64,000 nt of DNA from Sphingomonadales bacterium EhC05 (GCA_001650955.1 LXYP01000002.1:186001-250000); one strand, 5' to 3'; numbered from the stretch's first letter, positions 8,896 to 18,674 are shown. The notes: a model not told the origin generated them from the sequence alone. Numbers and translations: made by a program.

Positions 8896-10161
8896 ATGGC
8901 ACGCATAGTGATGAAATTTGGCGGTACCTCCATGGCGGGGATCGAACGCATCCGCCGCGTGGCGCAAATCGTCAAACAGCAAGCAGACGGTGGAAATGAA
9001 GTGGCGGTGGTTGTTTCGGCCATGGCCGGTGACACCGACCGTCTGGTCAATTTCTGCCGCGAGGCAAGTTCGCTATATGACGCAGCGGAATATGATGTCG
9101 TTGTCGCCAGCGGCGAACAGGTTACATCCGGCCTGCTTGCCATTGCGCTGCAATCTCTCGGTGCCAGAGCACGAAGCTGGCTGGGCTGGCAAATGCCGAT
9201 CCGCACGATCGAAGCCCATAGCAAGGCGCGGATCGAGACGATTGATGGCGAGGCGCTGACCGCTGCCATGCAAAGCGGCGAGATTGCGATCATTCCAGGC
9301 TTTCAGGGAATTAGCAAAGCGGGACGGATCACCACTTTGGGCCGCGGCGGCTCGGACACCAGCGCGGTGGGTATCGCCGCTGCGGTCAAGGCGGATCGCT
9401 GCGACATCTATACCGATGTCGACGGCGTCTACACGACCGATCCCCGGATCGTGACCAAGGCGCGCAAGCTGAAAACGGTGACCTTTGAGGAGATGCTGGA
9501 ACTTGCCAGCGTCGGCGCGAAAGTTTTGCAGACCCGGTCGGTCGGCCTCGCAATGAAAGAAGGCGTCCGCATTCAGGTGCTCTCCTCTTTCACCGAAGAA
9601 GGCGCGCCCTGCGCCGACGAGCTGCCCGGTACAATGATCATCAGCGAAGATGAAATGGAGACAGATGATATGGAGAGCCAACTGATTACCGGCATCGCCC
9701 ATGACAAGAATGAATCGAAAATCACCCTGACCCGCGTGCCCGACAAACCGGGCGCCGTGGCCAATATTTTCGAGCCATTGGCCGAAGCCGCGATCAATGT
9801 CGATATGATCATTCAGAATGTCGGCCGCGAAAAGGGCGAGACCGATGTCACCTTCACCGCCCCGACCAGCGATCTCGACCGGACGATGCAGGTGCTCGCC
9901 GATGCGCAACCGGACATTGGCTATAACCGGCTGATTTCCGACAGCAATGTTGCAAAAATCTCGGTTGTCGGCGTCGGCATGAAAAGCCATGCCGGTATTG
10001 CCTCGACAATGTTCAAAGCCTTGGCAGAACGCGGCGTGAATATTCAGGCGATCACGACCTCGGAGATCAAAGTCAGCGTATTGATCGAGGAAGATTATAC
10101 CGAACTGGCGCTGCGGGTGCTGCATACCGCCTATGGGCTGGACGCCGAGGATGCGGCCTAG
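8896..10161 (+). CDS. lysC: Aspartate kinase
   Basis: This enzyme phosphorylates aspartate, the first step to lysine, diaminopimelate, threonine and methionine. The 421-residue product starts MARIVMKFGGTSMAG; the KFGGTS motif binds ATP and aspartate. RITTLGRGGSDTSA and YTDVDGVYTTDPR are further kinase signatures. Two C-terminal ACT domains (about 265-421, with VPDKPGAVANIF and GIASTMFKALAERGVNI) indicate allosteric feedback by amino acids. The frame is open further upstream, but that part runs antisense to ubiG, so the ATG at 8896 is the true start. dapE, later in the same pathway, is at 34220. Confidence 0.97.
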   Translation: MARIVMKFGGTSMAGIERIRRVAQIVKQQADGGNEVAVVVSAMAGDTDRLVNFCREASSLYDAAEYDVVVASGEQVTSGLLAIALQSLGARARSWLGWQMPIRTIEAHSKARIETIDGEALTAAMQSGEIAIIPGFQGISKAGRITTLGRGGSDTSAVGIAAAVKADRCDIYTDVDGVYTTDPRIVTKARKLKTVTFEEMLELASVGAKVLQTRSVGLAMKEGVRIQVLSSFTEEGAPCADELPGTMIISEDEMETDDMESQLITGIAHDKNESKITLTRVPDKPGAVANIFEPLAEAAINVDMIIQNVGREKGETDVTFTAPTSDLDRTMQVLADAQPDIGYNRLISDSNVAKISVVGVGMKSHAGIASTMFKALAERGVNIQAITTSEIKVSVLIEEDYTELALRVLHTAYGLDAEDAA

Positions 10162-10166
10162 CGCCA

Positions 10167-11504
10167 ATGTCCATTCAGGGAGACAAGTCGGAACGTCCGC
10201 CTTTTTTCAAACTTTCTGAAACACCGGTCCGATTGACAACCTATTTGCGCGGTGTCGTTTCTGATCCCGCTTCGGTCATTCCCGCCGACATTTATGACCA
10301 ATGGGTCGCGCCTCCCAAAATCCCCGGCGGCCCGCTGGTGATCACGCGCCCGGAGACGGTCCGGGACATTTTGCGCGACAAGGACGCACGATTCGGGAGG
10401 AACAAGCAGTTGCGCACGATGATGCGCCGGGTCTGGGGCAAGGGTCTGGCAGCAGCGGAGGGCGATGACTGGGCACAACAGAGGCGCGCCGTTGCCCCTG
10501 CGTTTCGACCAGACCGCGTCGCCAAAACGCGCAGAGCGTTCGAACAGGCAACCCGAACGGCAATTGACCAATGGCCGACTGATCAGCCGATTGATGCCGA
10601 TGTCGAGATCGGACCGATCGTGGCAGCGATGCTGGCAGGCTCGATCCTGCCAGACCTCGATCCCGCCAGAGGCCGGGAGATTTCCCAGGATATTCCCAAA
10701 TTCGTGGAAGACATGACCCGGTTCGGCTTGCTTGATCTGCTCCCAATGCCGGAAAAATGGCTCGACTGGTACCGCGGCACCGGCCGTACCAAGGCCGAGC
10801 AACGGATGCGTCAACTGGCGGCGGCCATCGCCGATAAACGGGCCAGCGGGCCGGACGAGCTTGCCGATTTGCCGGCCCTGATGCGCGGTCATGGCCCGCT
10901 TGCCGACAATATATTGGGATTCATGCCGGCTGGCTTTGAGACCACCGCCCGCGCCATCGGCTGGGGCCTGTTTTTGCTCGCACGCCACCCCGAGTGGCAG
11001 GAGCGCTTGCGCGCCGAGGCCCGAGCTTCGGCGGACGGCGCGGAACGCCCGCTCGCCCGCCAGGTCGCGCAGGAAAGCCTGCGCCTCTATCCGCCTGCAC
11101 CGATCATGGTCCGGTCTGCGATCTGCAAAACCGAAATTGAGGGTCAGCGCCTGAAACCCGGTCAGGTGGCGATGATCGCGGTCTTTGCGATGCACCGGCA
11201 TCGCCGATTGTGGGATCAGCCGGATATGTTCAGGCCGGAACGCTTTGCCCCCGATTCGGGAACCAATCTCGATGGCTTTCTGCCCTTTGGCTCCGGACCG
11301 CGCCTGTGCATCGCCGCTCAATTCGCGCTGACCGAAATTGAGGTTGCGCTGTCCGAAATTGTCCGCAACAGACAGATAGAGGCTTTTGGTCCGGAACCCG
11401 AAGTCAGCCTGAAAATAACCACTCATGCCGTAAACGGCATAAAATTGCTGGTCCGGCCGATGTCCACATCCCCGGCCGATATGATTTTGAAAGAAACCCA
11501 ATGA
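10167..11504 (+). CDS. Cytochrome P450
   Basis: This 445-residue soluble P450 has the I-helix oxygen-activation motif AGFETT (residues 255-260, Glu in place of the usual Asp), the ExxR motif ESLR (303-306) in the K helix, and the heme loop FLPFGSGPRLC with Cys381 as thiolate ligand. No membrane anchor is seen. It begins five bases after the lysC stop and overlaps the next gene by ATGA, so P450 and flavoenzyme are likely made together. No ferredoxin or reductase gene is adjacent, so electrons must come from elsewhere. Substrate unknown. Confidence 0.93.
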   Translation: MSIQGDKSERPPFFKLSETPVRLTTYLRGVVSDPASVIPADIYDQWVAPPKIPGGPLVITRPETVRDILRDKDARFGRNKQLRTMMRRVWGKGLAAAEGDDWAQQRRAVAPAFRPDRVAKTRRAFEQATRTAIDQWPTDQPIDADVEIGPIVAAMLAGSILPDLDPARGREISQDIPKFVEDMTRFGLLDLLPMPEKWLDWYRGTGRTKAEQRMRQLAAAIADKRASGPDELADLPALMRGHGPLADNILGFMPAGFETTARAIGWGLFLLARHPEWQERLRAEARASADGAERPLARQVAQESLRLYPPAPIMVRSAICKTEIEGQRLKPGQVAMIAVFAMHRHRRLWDQPDMFRPERFAPDSGTNLDGFLPFGSGPRLCIAAQFALTEIEVALSEIVRNRQIEAFGPEPEVSLKITTHAVNGIKLLVRPMSTSPADMILKETQ

Positions 11505-12505
11505 CCCAATCCAAACTCGACACACTCATGCAGCGCGGTACCGATTTGCTGGGCAGCGACACGGCGATCATGTGCGGGGCGATGTCCTGGGTATCCGAAC
11601 GCAATCTGGTCAGCGCGATTTCCAATGCGGGCGGCTTTGGTGTGATTGCCTGCGGTGCGATGACGCCGGAGCTGCTCGACACCGAAATTGCCGAGACCAA
11701 AAAGCTCGCAACCAAGCCATTTGGGGTCAATCTGATCACCATGCACCCCGATTTGATGAAATTGATCGAAGTTTGCGGCCATCATAATGTCAGCCATGTC
11801 GTTCTCGCCGGCGGATTGCCGCCCAAGGGCAGTCTCGAGGCGATCAAGGAAATCGGCGCGAAGGTGATCTGTTTCGCTCCGGCGATGGCGCTGGCCAAGA
11901 AGTTCATCCGCTCGGGTGTCGACGCGATTGTCATCGAAGGCATGGAAGCCGGTGGCCATATCGGCCCGGTTTCGACCTCGGTGCTCGCGCAGGAAATTCT
12001 CCCGCAAGTCGCCGATCAGCTGCCGGTCTTTGTCGCCGGCGGAATCGGGACCGGCGAGATGATTGCCGCCTATCTCGAAATGGGCGCGAGCGGCGTGCAG
12101 CTGGGTACACGCTTCGTCTGCGCCCATGAATCAATCGCGCATCCGGCTTTCAAAAAGGCGTTCATGCGCGGCAATGCGCGCGACGCGATCACCAGCGTAC
12201 AGGTCGATCCGCGCCTGCCGGTCATCCCGGTGCGGGCGCTCAAGAATAAAGGCACCGAAGAATTTACCCGCAAGCAGATCGAGGTCGCCAAATTGCTCGA
12301 CGCCGGCGAAATTGAAATGGGCGAGGCGCAATTGCAGATCGAACATTTCTGGGCCGGTGCCCTGCGCAAAGCGGTGATCGACGGCGATGTCGAGAATGGC
12401 AGCGTGATGGCCGGGCAATCGGTCGGCATGGTCAAGGCGGAAGAGTCGGTGGCCGAAATTATCAAGTCTCTGACCGACGAGGCCGAAACGGCGCTCGCCA
12501 GATGA
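11501..12505 (+). CDS. Nitronate monooxygenase-type flavin oxidoreductase
   Basis: The 334-residue product is an FMN TIM-barrel enzyme of the nitronate monooxygenase / YrpB / FabK-like superfamily. It shows GAMSWVSERNLVSAISNAGG (substrate and FMN entry region), GVNLITMHP, EGMEAGGHIGP (the His that acts as base in NMO) and the phosphate-binding VFVAGGIGTGE with GVQLGTRF. Family members oxidise nitronates or reduce enoyl groups; the sequence alone does not decide. The ATG overlaps the P450 stop by four bases, which suggests a joint pathway. Confidence 0.85.
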   Translation: MTQSKLDTLMQRGTDLLGSDTAIMCGAMSWVSERNLVSAISNAGGFGVIACGAMTPELLDTEIAETKKLATKPFGVNLITMHPDLMKLIEVCGHHNVSHVVLAGGLPPKGSLEAIKEIGAKVICFAPAMALAKKFIRSGVDAIVIEGMEAGGHIGPVSTSVLAQEILPQVADQLPVFVAGGIGTGEMIAAYLEMGASGVQLGTRFVCAHESIAHPAFKKAFMRGNARDAITSVQVDPRLPVIPVRALKNKGTEEFTRKQIEVAKLLDAGEIEMGEAQLQIEHFWAGALRKAVIDGDVENGSVMAGQSVGMVKAEESVAEIIKSLTDEAETALAR

Positions 12506-12549
12506 GCGATACAGCTTGCGAGTCAGCGCAGCATCGCCATAAGTAAAAT

Positions 12550-13095
12550 ATGACCAATCTAGCCTCCAATCCCTCCAATCCAGAGCCGATGGCGGCTGTG
12601 CAGGACGATCAGCTGCATAGCTATAATCAGGGCCTGACTCCGCTCCATCCGCCGCACAAGACCTTGATTCGAATCCGCATGGCGATCCGCGCACTGATGC
12701 TCTTGATCGCCGCCAGCGTCGCCGAAACAGCGCTATATTATAATCTGCAACTGACCAGCGGAATGGTCATTGGCCCGGCATTTCTGCTGGCACTGGCGCT
12801 GATCTTCCTGCTGCCCACGCGCATCTATCGCCGCTGGGGCTTTGACATGGGCGACGAGCAATTGCGGGTGCTGCGTGGCTTTCTCTGGCGCACCGATACG
12901 ATCGTCCCGTTCAACCGCATCCAGCATATTGATGTGGCACAAGGGCCATTGCAGCGGCTGTTCGACCTCTCGACATTGATCGTGCACACCGCCGGCACCC
13001 ATAATAGTATCGTCATTCTGCCCGGTCTGGCGACAGCCGATGCCGAAGCCATGCGTGAGACGATCAAGGGCCATATCCGCCAAGACATGATATGA
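12550..13095 (+). CDS. PH domain membrane protein (YdbS-like)
   Basis: This 181-residue protein has two transmembrane segments (about 39-58 and 68-88) followed by a bacterial PH domain (bPH_2, DUF304) with RRWGFDMGDEQLRVLRGFLWRTDTIVPFNRIQHIDVAQGPL, the typical pattern of the YdbS family. The gene overlaps the next PH gene by ATGA, and together they match the conserved ydbS-ydbT pair. Function is not established to my knowledge. A role at the inner membrane is inferred from topology. Confidence 0.82.
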   Translation: MTNLASNPSNPEPMAAVQDDQLHSYNQGLTPLHPPHKTLIRIRMAIRALMLLIAASVAETALYYNLQLTSGMVIGPAFLLALALIFLLPTRIYRRWGFDMGDEQLRVLRGFLWRTDTIVPFNRIQHIDVAQGPLQRLFDLSTLIVHTAGTHNSIVILPGLATADAEAMRETIKGHIRQDMI

Positions 13096-14663
13096 TGGAC
13101 GAAGCCCAGCCTGACACGACAGCTGACCCGGTGACAGATGCGGTGATTGACGCCGCCCCGGAAACCGCATTTCAGCACCCGCATCCGCTCAGCATCATTC
13201 TCAAATCCCTATCCCTGCTCAGCCAGAATCTGATCGCCATCGGCGTGTTGCATTTCAGCCTATTTGACCAGAATATCGCCTATACCAGCCTTGCAGCTCT
13301 GTGCCTGATTGCGCTGGTGGTCGGGGTCACCGCATTGATCTGGTCACGCTTCACCTATCAGATCGGGGCCAAGGAAATCCGGATCAAAAGCGGCCTATTG
13401 AACCGCAATAGTCGCTCGATCCCGTTTGACCGGGTGCAAGATGTCAGTCTCGAACAGAAGCTCATCAGCCGGATATTGGGACTGACGACAGTCAAGCTCG
13501 AAACCGGATCCGGCGGCGGCGAAGATGGCACATTGGATGCCCTGGCACTGACCGACGGTGAAGCGCTGCGCGATATGATTCGCGATTATAAGGATGGATT
13601 AAAGTCCGAAACAATTGCGGTTCCCGAAAGTGCCTCTTCCGAAGACCGACCGCCGCTGTTCGCGATGGACAATCGCCGCATTTTCATCGCGGGGCTGTTC
13701 AATTTTTCCTTCATTTTGCTCGCCATTCTAGCGACAATTGCGCAAAATCTAGACTTTCTGCTGCCCGATGGGTTTTTCGATCCACGCACGTGGATCACCG
13801 CGATCAGCGAGGAGGATAGGATCAACGGCCTGAGCTCGACGGCGCGAATATTTGGCGCGTTTCTGGCTGTCGGATCTTTGATCTTCGTGGGATTCGCCAG
13901 CGGGATCGTTCGCACCTTCATCCGCGAATATGGTTTCCGGCTGGATCGTGTCGATTCGGGTCAACCCGGATTTCGCCGGCGACGCGGCCTGTTCACCCTC
14001 ACGGATATGGTAATGCCGATACACCGGGTACAGGCGGCCACTCTATCCACCGGCCCGATCCGCCAACGCTATGGCTGGTATCATCTCAAATTTCAGTCGC
14101 TGGCCGGAGACCCGAGCGGAGAGACCGATCACAGCACCGCCCCCTGCGCACAAATCGAAGAGATAGCGCCAATATTGGCCGATGCGAAGATCGACCAGGC
14201 AGCCGACAGTCTCGCATTTCAAAAAGTTGATCCGGCATTTTGGTGGCGGGATGCCCTGATCATCTGGCTGGTCCTCACCATTGTCGCGCTTTTGACGGGC
14301 TTTCTTCTGAGCGCTGCCTTTTTTGCGATCATCCTGCTGGCTGTGCCCGTCACCACCATTCTATATCTCAAGTGGCAGCGACATCAATATATGCTCACTC
14401 AGGCCCAGATTTTCGTACATAGGGGCTGGTGGAAGCGGAAACTGACCATTCTTCCCCGCCGCAAGATTCAAACCGTCGATGTGAGTCAATCGCCGCTGGA
14501 TCATCCTCTGGATCTGGCGACGGTCACGATCGGTATCGCGGGTGGGTCGTCGATTCGGCCCTTGATGATCATGGATATGCCGTTCGAAAAGGCGATGGAG
14601 CTGCGTCAACAGCTGATCAACCAAACAGCCAATCCCCAAGCAGCCGATCAAACGGGAATGTAA
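13092..14663 (+). CDS. PH domain membrane protein (YdbT-like)
   Basis: This 523-residue membrane protein carries several bPH_2 repeats separated by transmembrane pairs. Repeats are visible at IRIKSGLLNRNSRSIPFDRV (about 95-115), LFTLTDMVMPIHRVQAATL (about 300-320) and VHRGWWKRKLTILPRRKIQT (about 440-460). This is the architecture of YdbT, partner of the preceding gene. The start overlaps the upstream stop (ATGA). The 3' end overlaps the convergent DUF2306 gene by 47 bases. The role is unknown. Confidence 0.82.
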   Translation: MMDEAQPDTTADPVTDAVIDAAPETAFQHPHPLSIILKSLSLLSQNLIAIGVLHFSLFDQNIAYTSLAALCLIALVVGVTALIWSRFTYQIGAKEIRIKSGLLNRNSRSIPFDRVQDVSLEQKLISRILGLTTVKLETGSGGGEDGTLDALALTDGEALRDMIRDYKDGLKSETIAVPESASSEDRPPLFAMDNRRIFIAGLFNFSFILLAILATIAQNLDFLLPDGFFDPRTWITAISEEDRINGLSSTARIFGAFLAVGSLIFVGFASGIVRTFIREYGFRLDRVDSGQPGFRRRRGLFTLTDMVMPIHRVQAATLSTGPIRQRYGWYHLKFQSLAGDPSGETDHSTAPCAQIEEIAPILADAKIDQAADSLAFQKVDPAFWWRDALIIWLVLTIVALLTGFLLSAAFFAIILLAVPVTTILYLKWQRHQYMLTQAQIFVHRGWWKRKLTILPRRKIQTVDVSQSPLDHPLDLATVTIGIAGGSSIRPLMIMDMPFEKAMELRQQLINQTANPQAADQTGM

Positions 14664-15120
14664 AATATCCGGCGATTAGCAATGCCCCGGTTATCAGGCC
14701 GCGAACCGTTGAGCGATGGGCACCGACCTTATGGCGGCGCGCCTCCCATATCAGCAACGGCACCAGTGATAATGTCAAAACTGACAACAGGTGGATGAAG
14801 CTAAACCCACCGGCATTCACCTGCCGAATATCGAAGCTGATCAATGCGGTGATCACCATCGCTATCGACCAAGCCCATCCCATCCGCCGGTGCAGCCGAT
14901 CGCCGCGCTTCCGCCATAACATCATCGGTGTGAGAATCAGCGCGATGCTCAACGTCCCAAGATGTGCCCAGATTTGCCAGGGAATCACACGCCACTGATC
15001 CCGCCCTTTGGCGACCGCTGCGACAACAGCGATCATCAGGATGATTGCGAGAATGGCAAGCAGACGATCATACCAGTCGGGCAGAAGGAGTTGCTTGGCG
15101 CCACTGGACGTATTAGTCAT
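14617..15120 (-). CDS. DUF2306-like integral membrane protein
   Basis: This 167-residue protein has four predicted transmembrane helices (about 18-38, 50-66, 80-98, 105-122) and the RRKGDRLHRRMGW motif between helices 2 and 3, which I associate with DUF2306 membrane proteins. Function is unknown. It converges on the YdbT-like gene and overlaps its 3' end by 47 bases, so both stop codons lie inside the other gene. The gene is divergent from the DUF885 peptidase, across about 50 bases. Confidence 0.7.
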   Translation of the reverse strand: MTNTSSGAKQLLLPDWYDRLLAILAIILMIAVVAAVAKGRDQWRVIPWQIWAHLGTLSIALILTPMMLWRKRGDRLHRRMGWAWSIAMVITALISFDIRQVNAGGFSFIHLLSVLTLSLVPLLIWEARRHKVGAHRSTVRGLITGALLIAGYFTFPFDRLLGDWLFG

Positions 15121-15173
15121 TATTTTCCTAGAAGTGATATTTCCTGACTAACAGACTAAAAAAGGGGCGGAAA

Positions 15174-16931
15174 ATGCGCAAGAAGATTTTGACTATGGGA
15201 GCAGCCGCCTTGGTCGCCTGCTCGACTCCGGCGATCGCACAGGACAATGGTGCCCTGAAGGAAATCATCGACCAATATTGGGCCTATCAATTGGAGCAAT
15301 ATCCGGCATTTGCCTCCTCGCTTGGCATCGAAGACAAGATTGGCCGCGTCAGTGATGCCAGTCTCGAGGCCGAAGACAAGCGCGTGGCAAAGGCAAAGAC
15401 CTGGCTGGCACAGCTGACGGCAATTGATATCACCAGCCTGAGCGAGAATGACAAAACCAACTATGGCATTTTACAGCGTTCCCTTGCCGAACAAATCGAA
15501 GCCAATGGCTATGGCCAGCGCACAATCAATTTCACCAACCGCGGCGGCTGGCATCAGAATTTTGCCAGCATGCAGAACAATCTGCCATTCCGGAACGCAC
15601 AGGATTACCGGACCTACATCAACCGGCTGAAACAATATGCAACCGTCAACGACCAGTCGATCACAGTCGCCAATCAGGCACTGGCCGGCGGTTATGTTCA
15701 ACCCTGTGTCTCGATGGTGGGCTATGAAACCAGCATCTCTGGCCTGATCAAGGAAGACGCGACGGAATCGCGTTTCTATCAGCCGTTCATGCGCAAACGG
15801 CCGGAAACTATTGACGAAGCGACATTTGCAAGTCTGGCGAATGAGGCTGCCGGGGTCATTGGATCGATCATCAATCCGGCAGTGAAAAACCATCTCGACT
15901 GGTACATGAAGGACTATGCGCCCAATTGTGCCAAGGCGCCAGGTGTCTCGGCCCAGCCTGGCGGCGACAAATATTATGATTTTCGCATCCGTCAGATGAC
16001 AACCACCGAAAAATCGGCGGATGAAATTCACAATATTGGGGTCAGCGAAGTTGCACGAATCCGGGCTGAAATGGTCGAGGTTGCCAAGGAAGCCGGCTAT
16101 GATAGCCGCGAGGCATTTATCGAGCATCTGCGGACCGATCCGCAATATTATGCCAAGACACCGGAAGAGCTGATGGAAAAGGTCGCGCGGATGACCAAGA
16201 TCATTGATGGGAAAATGCCGTCAATCATCGGCAAGCTGGCGCGCCTGCCTTATGGAATCAAGGAAATCCCAGCCGAGACCGCGGAAGGCACCACGACCGC
16301 ATATTATAATCCCGGTTCGCCTGATGTCGGCATTGCCGGCTTCTATTATGTCAACACGTCGAAGCTGGACCAGCGCCCGTTCTGGGAAATTCCAGCGCTC
16401 AGCGTGCATGAGGCAGTTCCGGGCCATCATATGCAAATCGCGCTGCAACAGGAACTCGACATGCCCGATTTCCGTAAATATGGTGCTTTTTTTACCGCCT
16501 TTGTCGAAGGCTGGGGCCTTTACTCGGAGCGGCTGGGTATCGAGATGGATCTCTATGATACGCCAGCCAAGAATATGGGCCGACTATCCTATGAAATGTG
16601 GCGCGCCTGTCGACTGGTAGTGGACACGGGCATTCACAGCAAAGGCTGGAGCAAGCAACGCGCGATCGACTTCATGACGGACAATACAGCGCTGAGCACG
16701 GCCAATATCGAGGCAGAAGTGAACCGCTACATCAGCTGGCCGGGGCAGGCACTGGCCTATAAAATGGGCGAGTTGAAAATCCGCGAACTGCGCGGCAAAG
16801 CCACGACCGAATTGGGTGAGAAATTCGACCTGCGCGAATTTCATGATGTCGTGCTCGGACAGGGCGCGGTGCCGCTCGACATACTCGAAGCGCAAGTCAA
16901 CCGATGGATTGAGGCGAAGAAAGCGAGTTAG
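15174..16931 (+). CDS. DUF885 family secreted metallopeptidase-like protein
   Basis: This 585-residue protein has a signal peptide (cut near residue 22, AIAQ) and belongs to the DUF885 family. The zinc-site motif is SVHEAVPGHHMQIALQQ (H412-E413 and the downstream HH), with a further family motif FVEGWGLYSERLG. DUF885 proteins resemble M32/M3 metallopeptidases, so a periplasmic peptidase or oligopeptidase role is likely but inferred. A GGGG ribosome site precedes the ATG. Apparently a single-gene unit. Confidence 0.88.
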   Translation: MRKKILTMGAAALVACSTPAIAQDNGALKEIIDQYWAYQLEQYPAFASSLGIEDKIGRVSDASLEAEDKRVAKAKTWLAQLTAIDITSLSENDKTNYGILQRSLAEQIEANGYGQRTINFTNRGGWHQNFASMQNNLPFRNAQDYRTYINRLKQYATVNDQSITVANQALAGGYVQPCVSMVGYETSISGLIKEDATESRFYQPFMRKRPETIDEATFASLANEAAGVIGSIINPAVKNHLDWYMKDYAPNCAKAPGVSAQPGGDKYYDFRIRQMTTTEKSADEIHNIGVSEVARIRAEMVEVAKEAGYDSREAFIEHLRTDPQYYAKTPEELMEKVARMTKIIDGKMPSIIGKLARLPYGIKEIPAETAEGTTTAYYNPGSPDVGIAGFYYVNTSKLDQRPFWEIPALSVHEAVPGHHMQIALQQELDMPDFRKYGAFFTAFVEGWGLYSERLGIEMDLYDTPAKNMGRLSYEMWRACRLVVDTGIHSKGWSKQRAIDFMTDNTALSTANIEAEVNRYISWPGQALAYKMGELKIRELRGKATTELGEKFDLREFHDVVLGQGAVPLDILEAQVNRWIEAKKAS

Positions 16932-17013
16932 CCTATCCAGACAGGCGATTCTAGGTGGGCTATTGATGGAAACCATAGCTAGATTTGGAATCTCTTGAAA
17001 AAACGAATATTTT

Positions 17014-17445
17014 ATGAATCTTTTTGCAATAGTTCGAACCTCTATGGCAGTTGCTTCTTTGACCTTGGTCGCCACTCCGATTCACGCGCAATCAACACCT
17101 GCAACCCTGGCCAATGATGTTCTTGCAGCATATCAGAAAGGAAATGCGGACGAATTTGCGAATCTTGTCACGGCCTCTTCCTTGCTCGACAACACAACCA
17201 CACTTTCGGCTCAAATAAAGACAAATATCGAAACATTGCTAGATATCTACGGCCCGGTTGAAGGGTGGGAGCTGGTGAAGAAGAAATCTGCCTCGGAAAG
17301 ATATGTTGAGAATACATATCTCATTTTTCAGAACGAATTTGCGACGCGTTTGGAGCTAACTTTTTACCAACGTTCTTCGGGCTGGATTATCGTCGGTTTC
17401 CAGATCGATGACAAAATTGTCAACCTGCTGGAACAGACAGACTGA
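17014..17445 (+). CDS. Small secreted hypothetical protein
   Basis: This 143-residue protein has a signal peptide (residues 1-26, cut after IHAQ). The mature part is an alpha+beta domain with a pattern like the SnoaL/NTF2 or DUF3887 group (AYQKGNADEFANLVTA at the start, GWIIVGFQIDD at the end), which often binds small ligands. That fold call is weak. The gene sits between the DUF885 peptidase and a convergent gene at 17466, only about 20 bases away. No function can be assigned. Confidence 0.6.
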   Translation: MNLFAIVRTSMAVASLTLVATPIHAQSTPATLANDVLAAYQKGNADEFANLVTASSLLDNTTTLSAQIKTNIETLLDIYGPVEGWELVKKKSASERYVENTYLIFQNEFATRLELTFYQRSSGWIIVGFQIDDKIVNLLEQTD

Positions 17446-17465
17446 TCGCACTTTCTTCGGAACGT

Positions 17466-18089
17466 TCAATCGTCCTGCGGCTCAGGTGTTTCATCTGCGC
17501 CAGGAGGGACAGCAAGATCATTGGTTGCCCTGATCGCCGCAGCATCCTGAGCCTCTAGACGTTCACGCGCAGCTTGTGCAGCTATCTCGCGCGCCTCACG
17601 CTGCGCTTCAATCTCGCGCAAACGTTCTTCTACGACCTCTGAGTCGCCGTCGATCCGCGCGAGCCGTTTTTGACGTTCTTCTTCGATCAACTGTCCCCAG
17701 TTGACCGTGTCATCAATACCTTTTTCAGCATAGGCCTGCCGCAACAACGCCTGTGTACAGCCGGTAAACCCGCCAGTCCCGGTCGGTGAACAGCTGCTGG
17801 TTCCGGATGCCCCGACATATTCATAGGATTTCACGCGCTCGGTCCAGGCCTGATTTTTGGCCTCGCCCAGGCCGCCACCGCGGAGCGTTTCAGGAATACG
17901 GTAGCGTTCGCCTTCATCCTTGCGGGCGCATACAACGATTTCATTCTCGCTGCTTTGTGGACATTCATCATCACCATAGATGACCAGTTGATTGACCCGG
18001 TCACCCGCCTGATCCTGCGCTACTGAGGGCGCAGCGGCAAAAGATGTGGCGAGTAAAGCGATGGATGTGATGGAAGCAATTTTTTTCAT
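17466..18089 (-). CDS. Secreted hypothetical protein with Cys pairs and helical tail
   Basis: This 207-residue protein has a signal peptide (cut after PSVAQ, residue 25). The mature part has four cysteines (in DDECPQSS, VVCARKDEG, SSCSPTG and FTGCTQ), which could form two disulfides in the periplasm. Residues about 130-200 are a charged, Ala/Glu/Arg-rich helix likely to form a coiled coil. I recall similar unnamed proteins in sphingomonads but no function. It lies just upstream, in reading direction, of nothing obvious: coq7 is on the same strand but 46 bases before its start. Confidence 0.6.
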   Translation of the reverse strand: MKKIASITSIALLATSFAAAPSVAQDQAGDRVNQLVIYGDDECPQSSENEIVVCARKDEGERYRIPETLRGGGLGEAKNQAWTERVKSYEYVGASGTSSCSPTGTGGFTGCTQALLRQAYAEKGIDDTVNWGQLIEEERQKRLARIDGDSEVVEERLREIEAQREAREIAAQAARERLEAQDAAAIRATNDLAVPPGADETPEPQDD

Positions 18090-18134
18090 GGAAAACCCTT
18101 TGCGCTTATTCGAATGAACCGCTGCTGAAGTTGT

Positions 18135-18674
18135 CTAAATTCTCTTGGAAAGACCAATCGCCGCTCGGCAACCCAATCGGATGGCCGCGCTCAAGATTGG
18201 ATATCCCGGCGCATCTTCGGCGCCCGCAGCCAATGCGGTTTCCTTATGCTCCAATTCTTCTTCCCGGAAATCTGCGATCATATGTGCCAGTGCAGGCTCA
18301 TTTTCTGATTCCAGCTGTTCGAGTTGCTCCTGATAATGGCGATCAATCTCGGTTTCCACTGCAGCGGTGCAGGCCATCGCGGCGCGTGGCCCCATTGCGG
18401 CCGTGCCGGCACCCAGTGCATAGCCAGCGACTTTCCAAAATGGCTGCAATATTGTTGGTCGAACCGCGCGATCGACGATCATCTGATCGAACGCATCAAG
18501 ATGGCGTTGCTCCTGTTCCGCCATATGGTGAATCGCGCTGCTGTGCGGGGCATCATCGCCCATGACCGCAAGCTGTCCTTTGTAGATTTGCGCGGCGCCA
18601 TATTCGCCAGCCTGATTGACACGGATCATCGATGCCACATCCGCTTTGTCCCTGCCTAAACCGCTATCAGCCAT
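18135..18674 (-). CDS. coq7: Demethoxyubiquinone hydroxylase Coq7
   Basis: Coq7 hydroxylates demethoxyubiquinol at C6 in ubiquinone synthesis. The 179-residue length and the di-iron ligand set fit: E24 in VNQAGEYGA, E55 and H58 in EQEQRH, E107 in AAVETEI, and E140 with H143 in REEELEHKE. It is a membrane-associated ferritin-like protein. Its start overlaps the end of dsbB by eight bases, and it closes the long minus-strand run that begins at proA. Confidence 0.95.
   Translation of the reverse strand: MADSGLGRDKADVASMIRVNQAGEYGAAQIYKGQLAVMGDDAPHSSAIHHMAEQEQRHLDAFDQMIVDRAVRPTILQPFWKVAGYALGAGTAAMGPRAAMACTAAVETEIDRHYQEQLEQLESENEPALAHMIADFREEELEHKETALAAGAEDAPGYPILSAAIRLGCRAAIGLSKRI

Noticed and set aside
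9073-10167. A 364-residue minus-strand open frame
   Set aside because: Antisense to lysC, which has full kinase and ACT motifs; composition matches a shadow frame.
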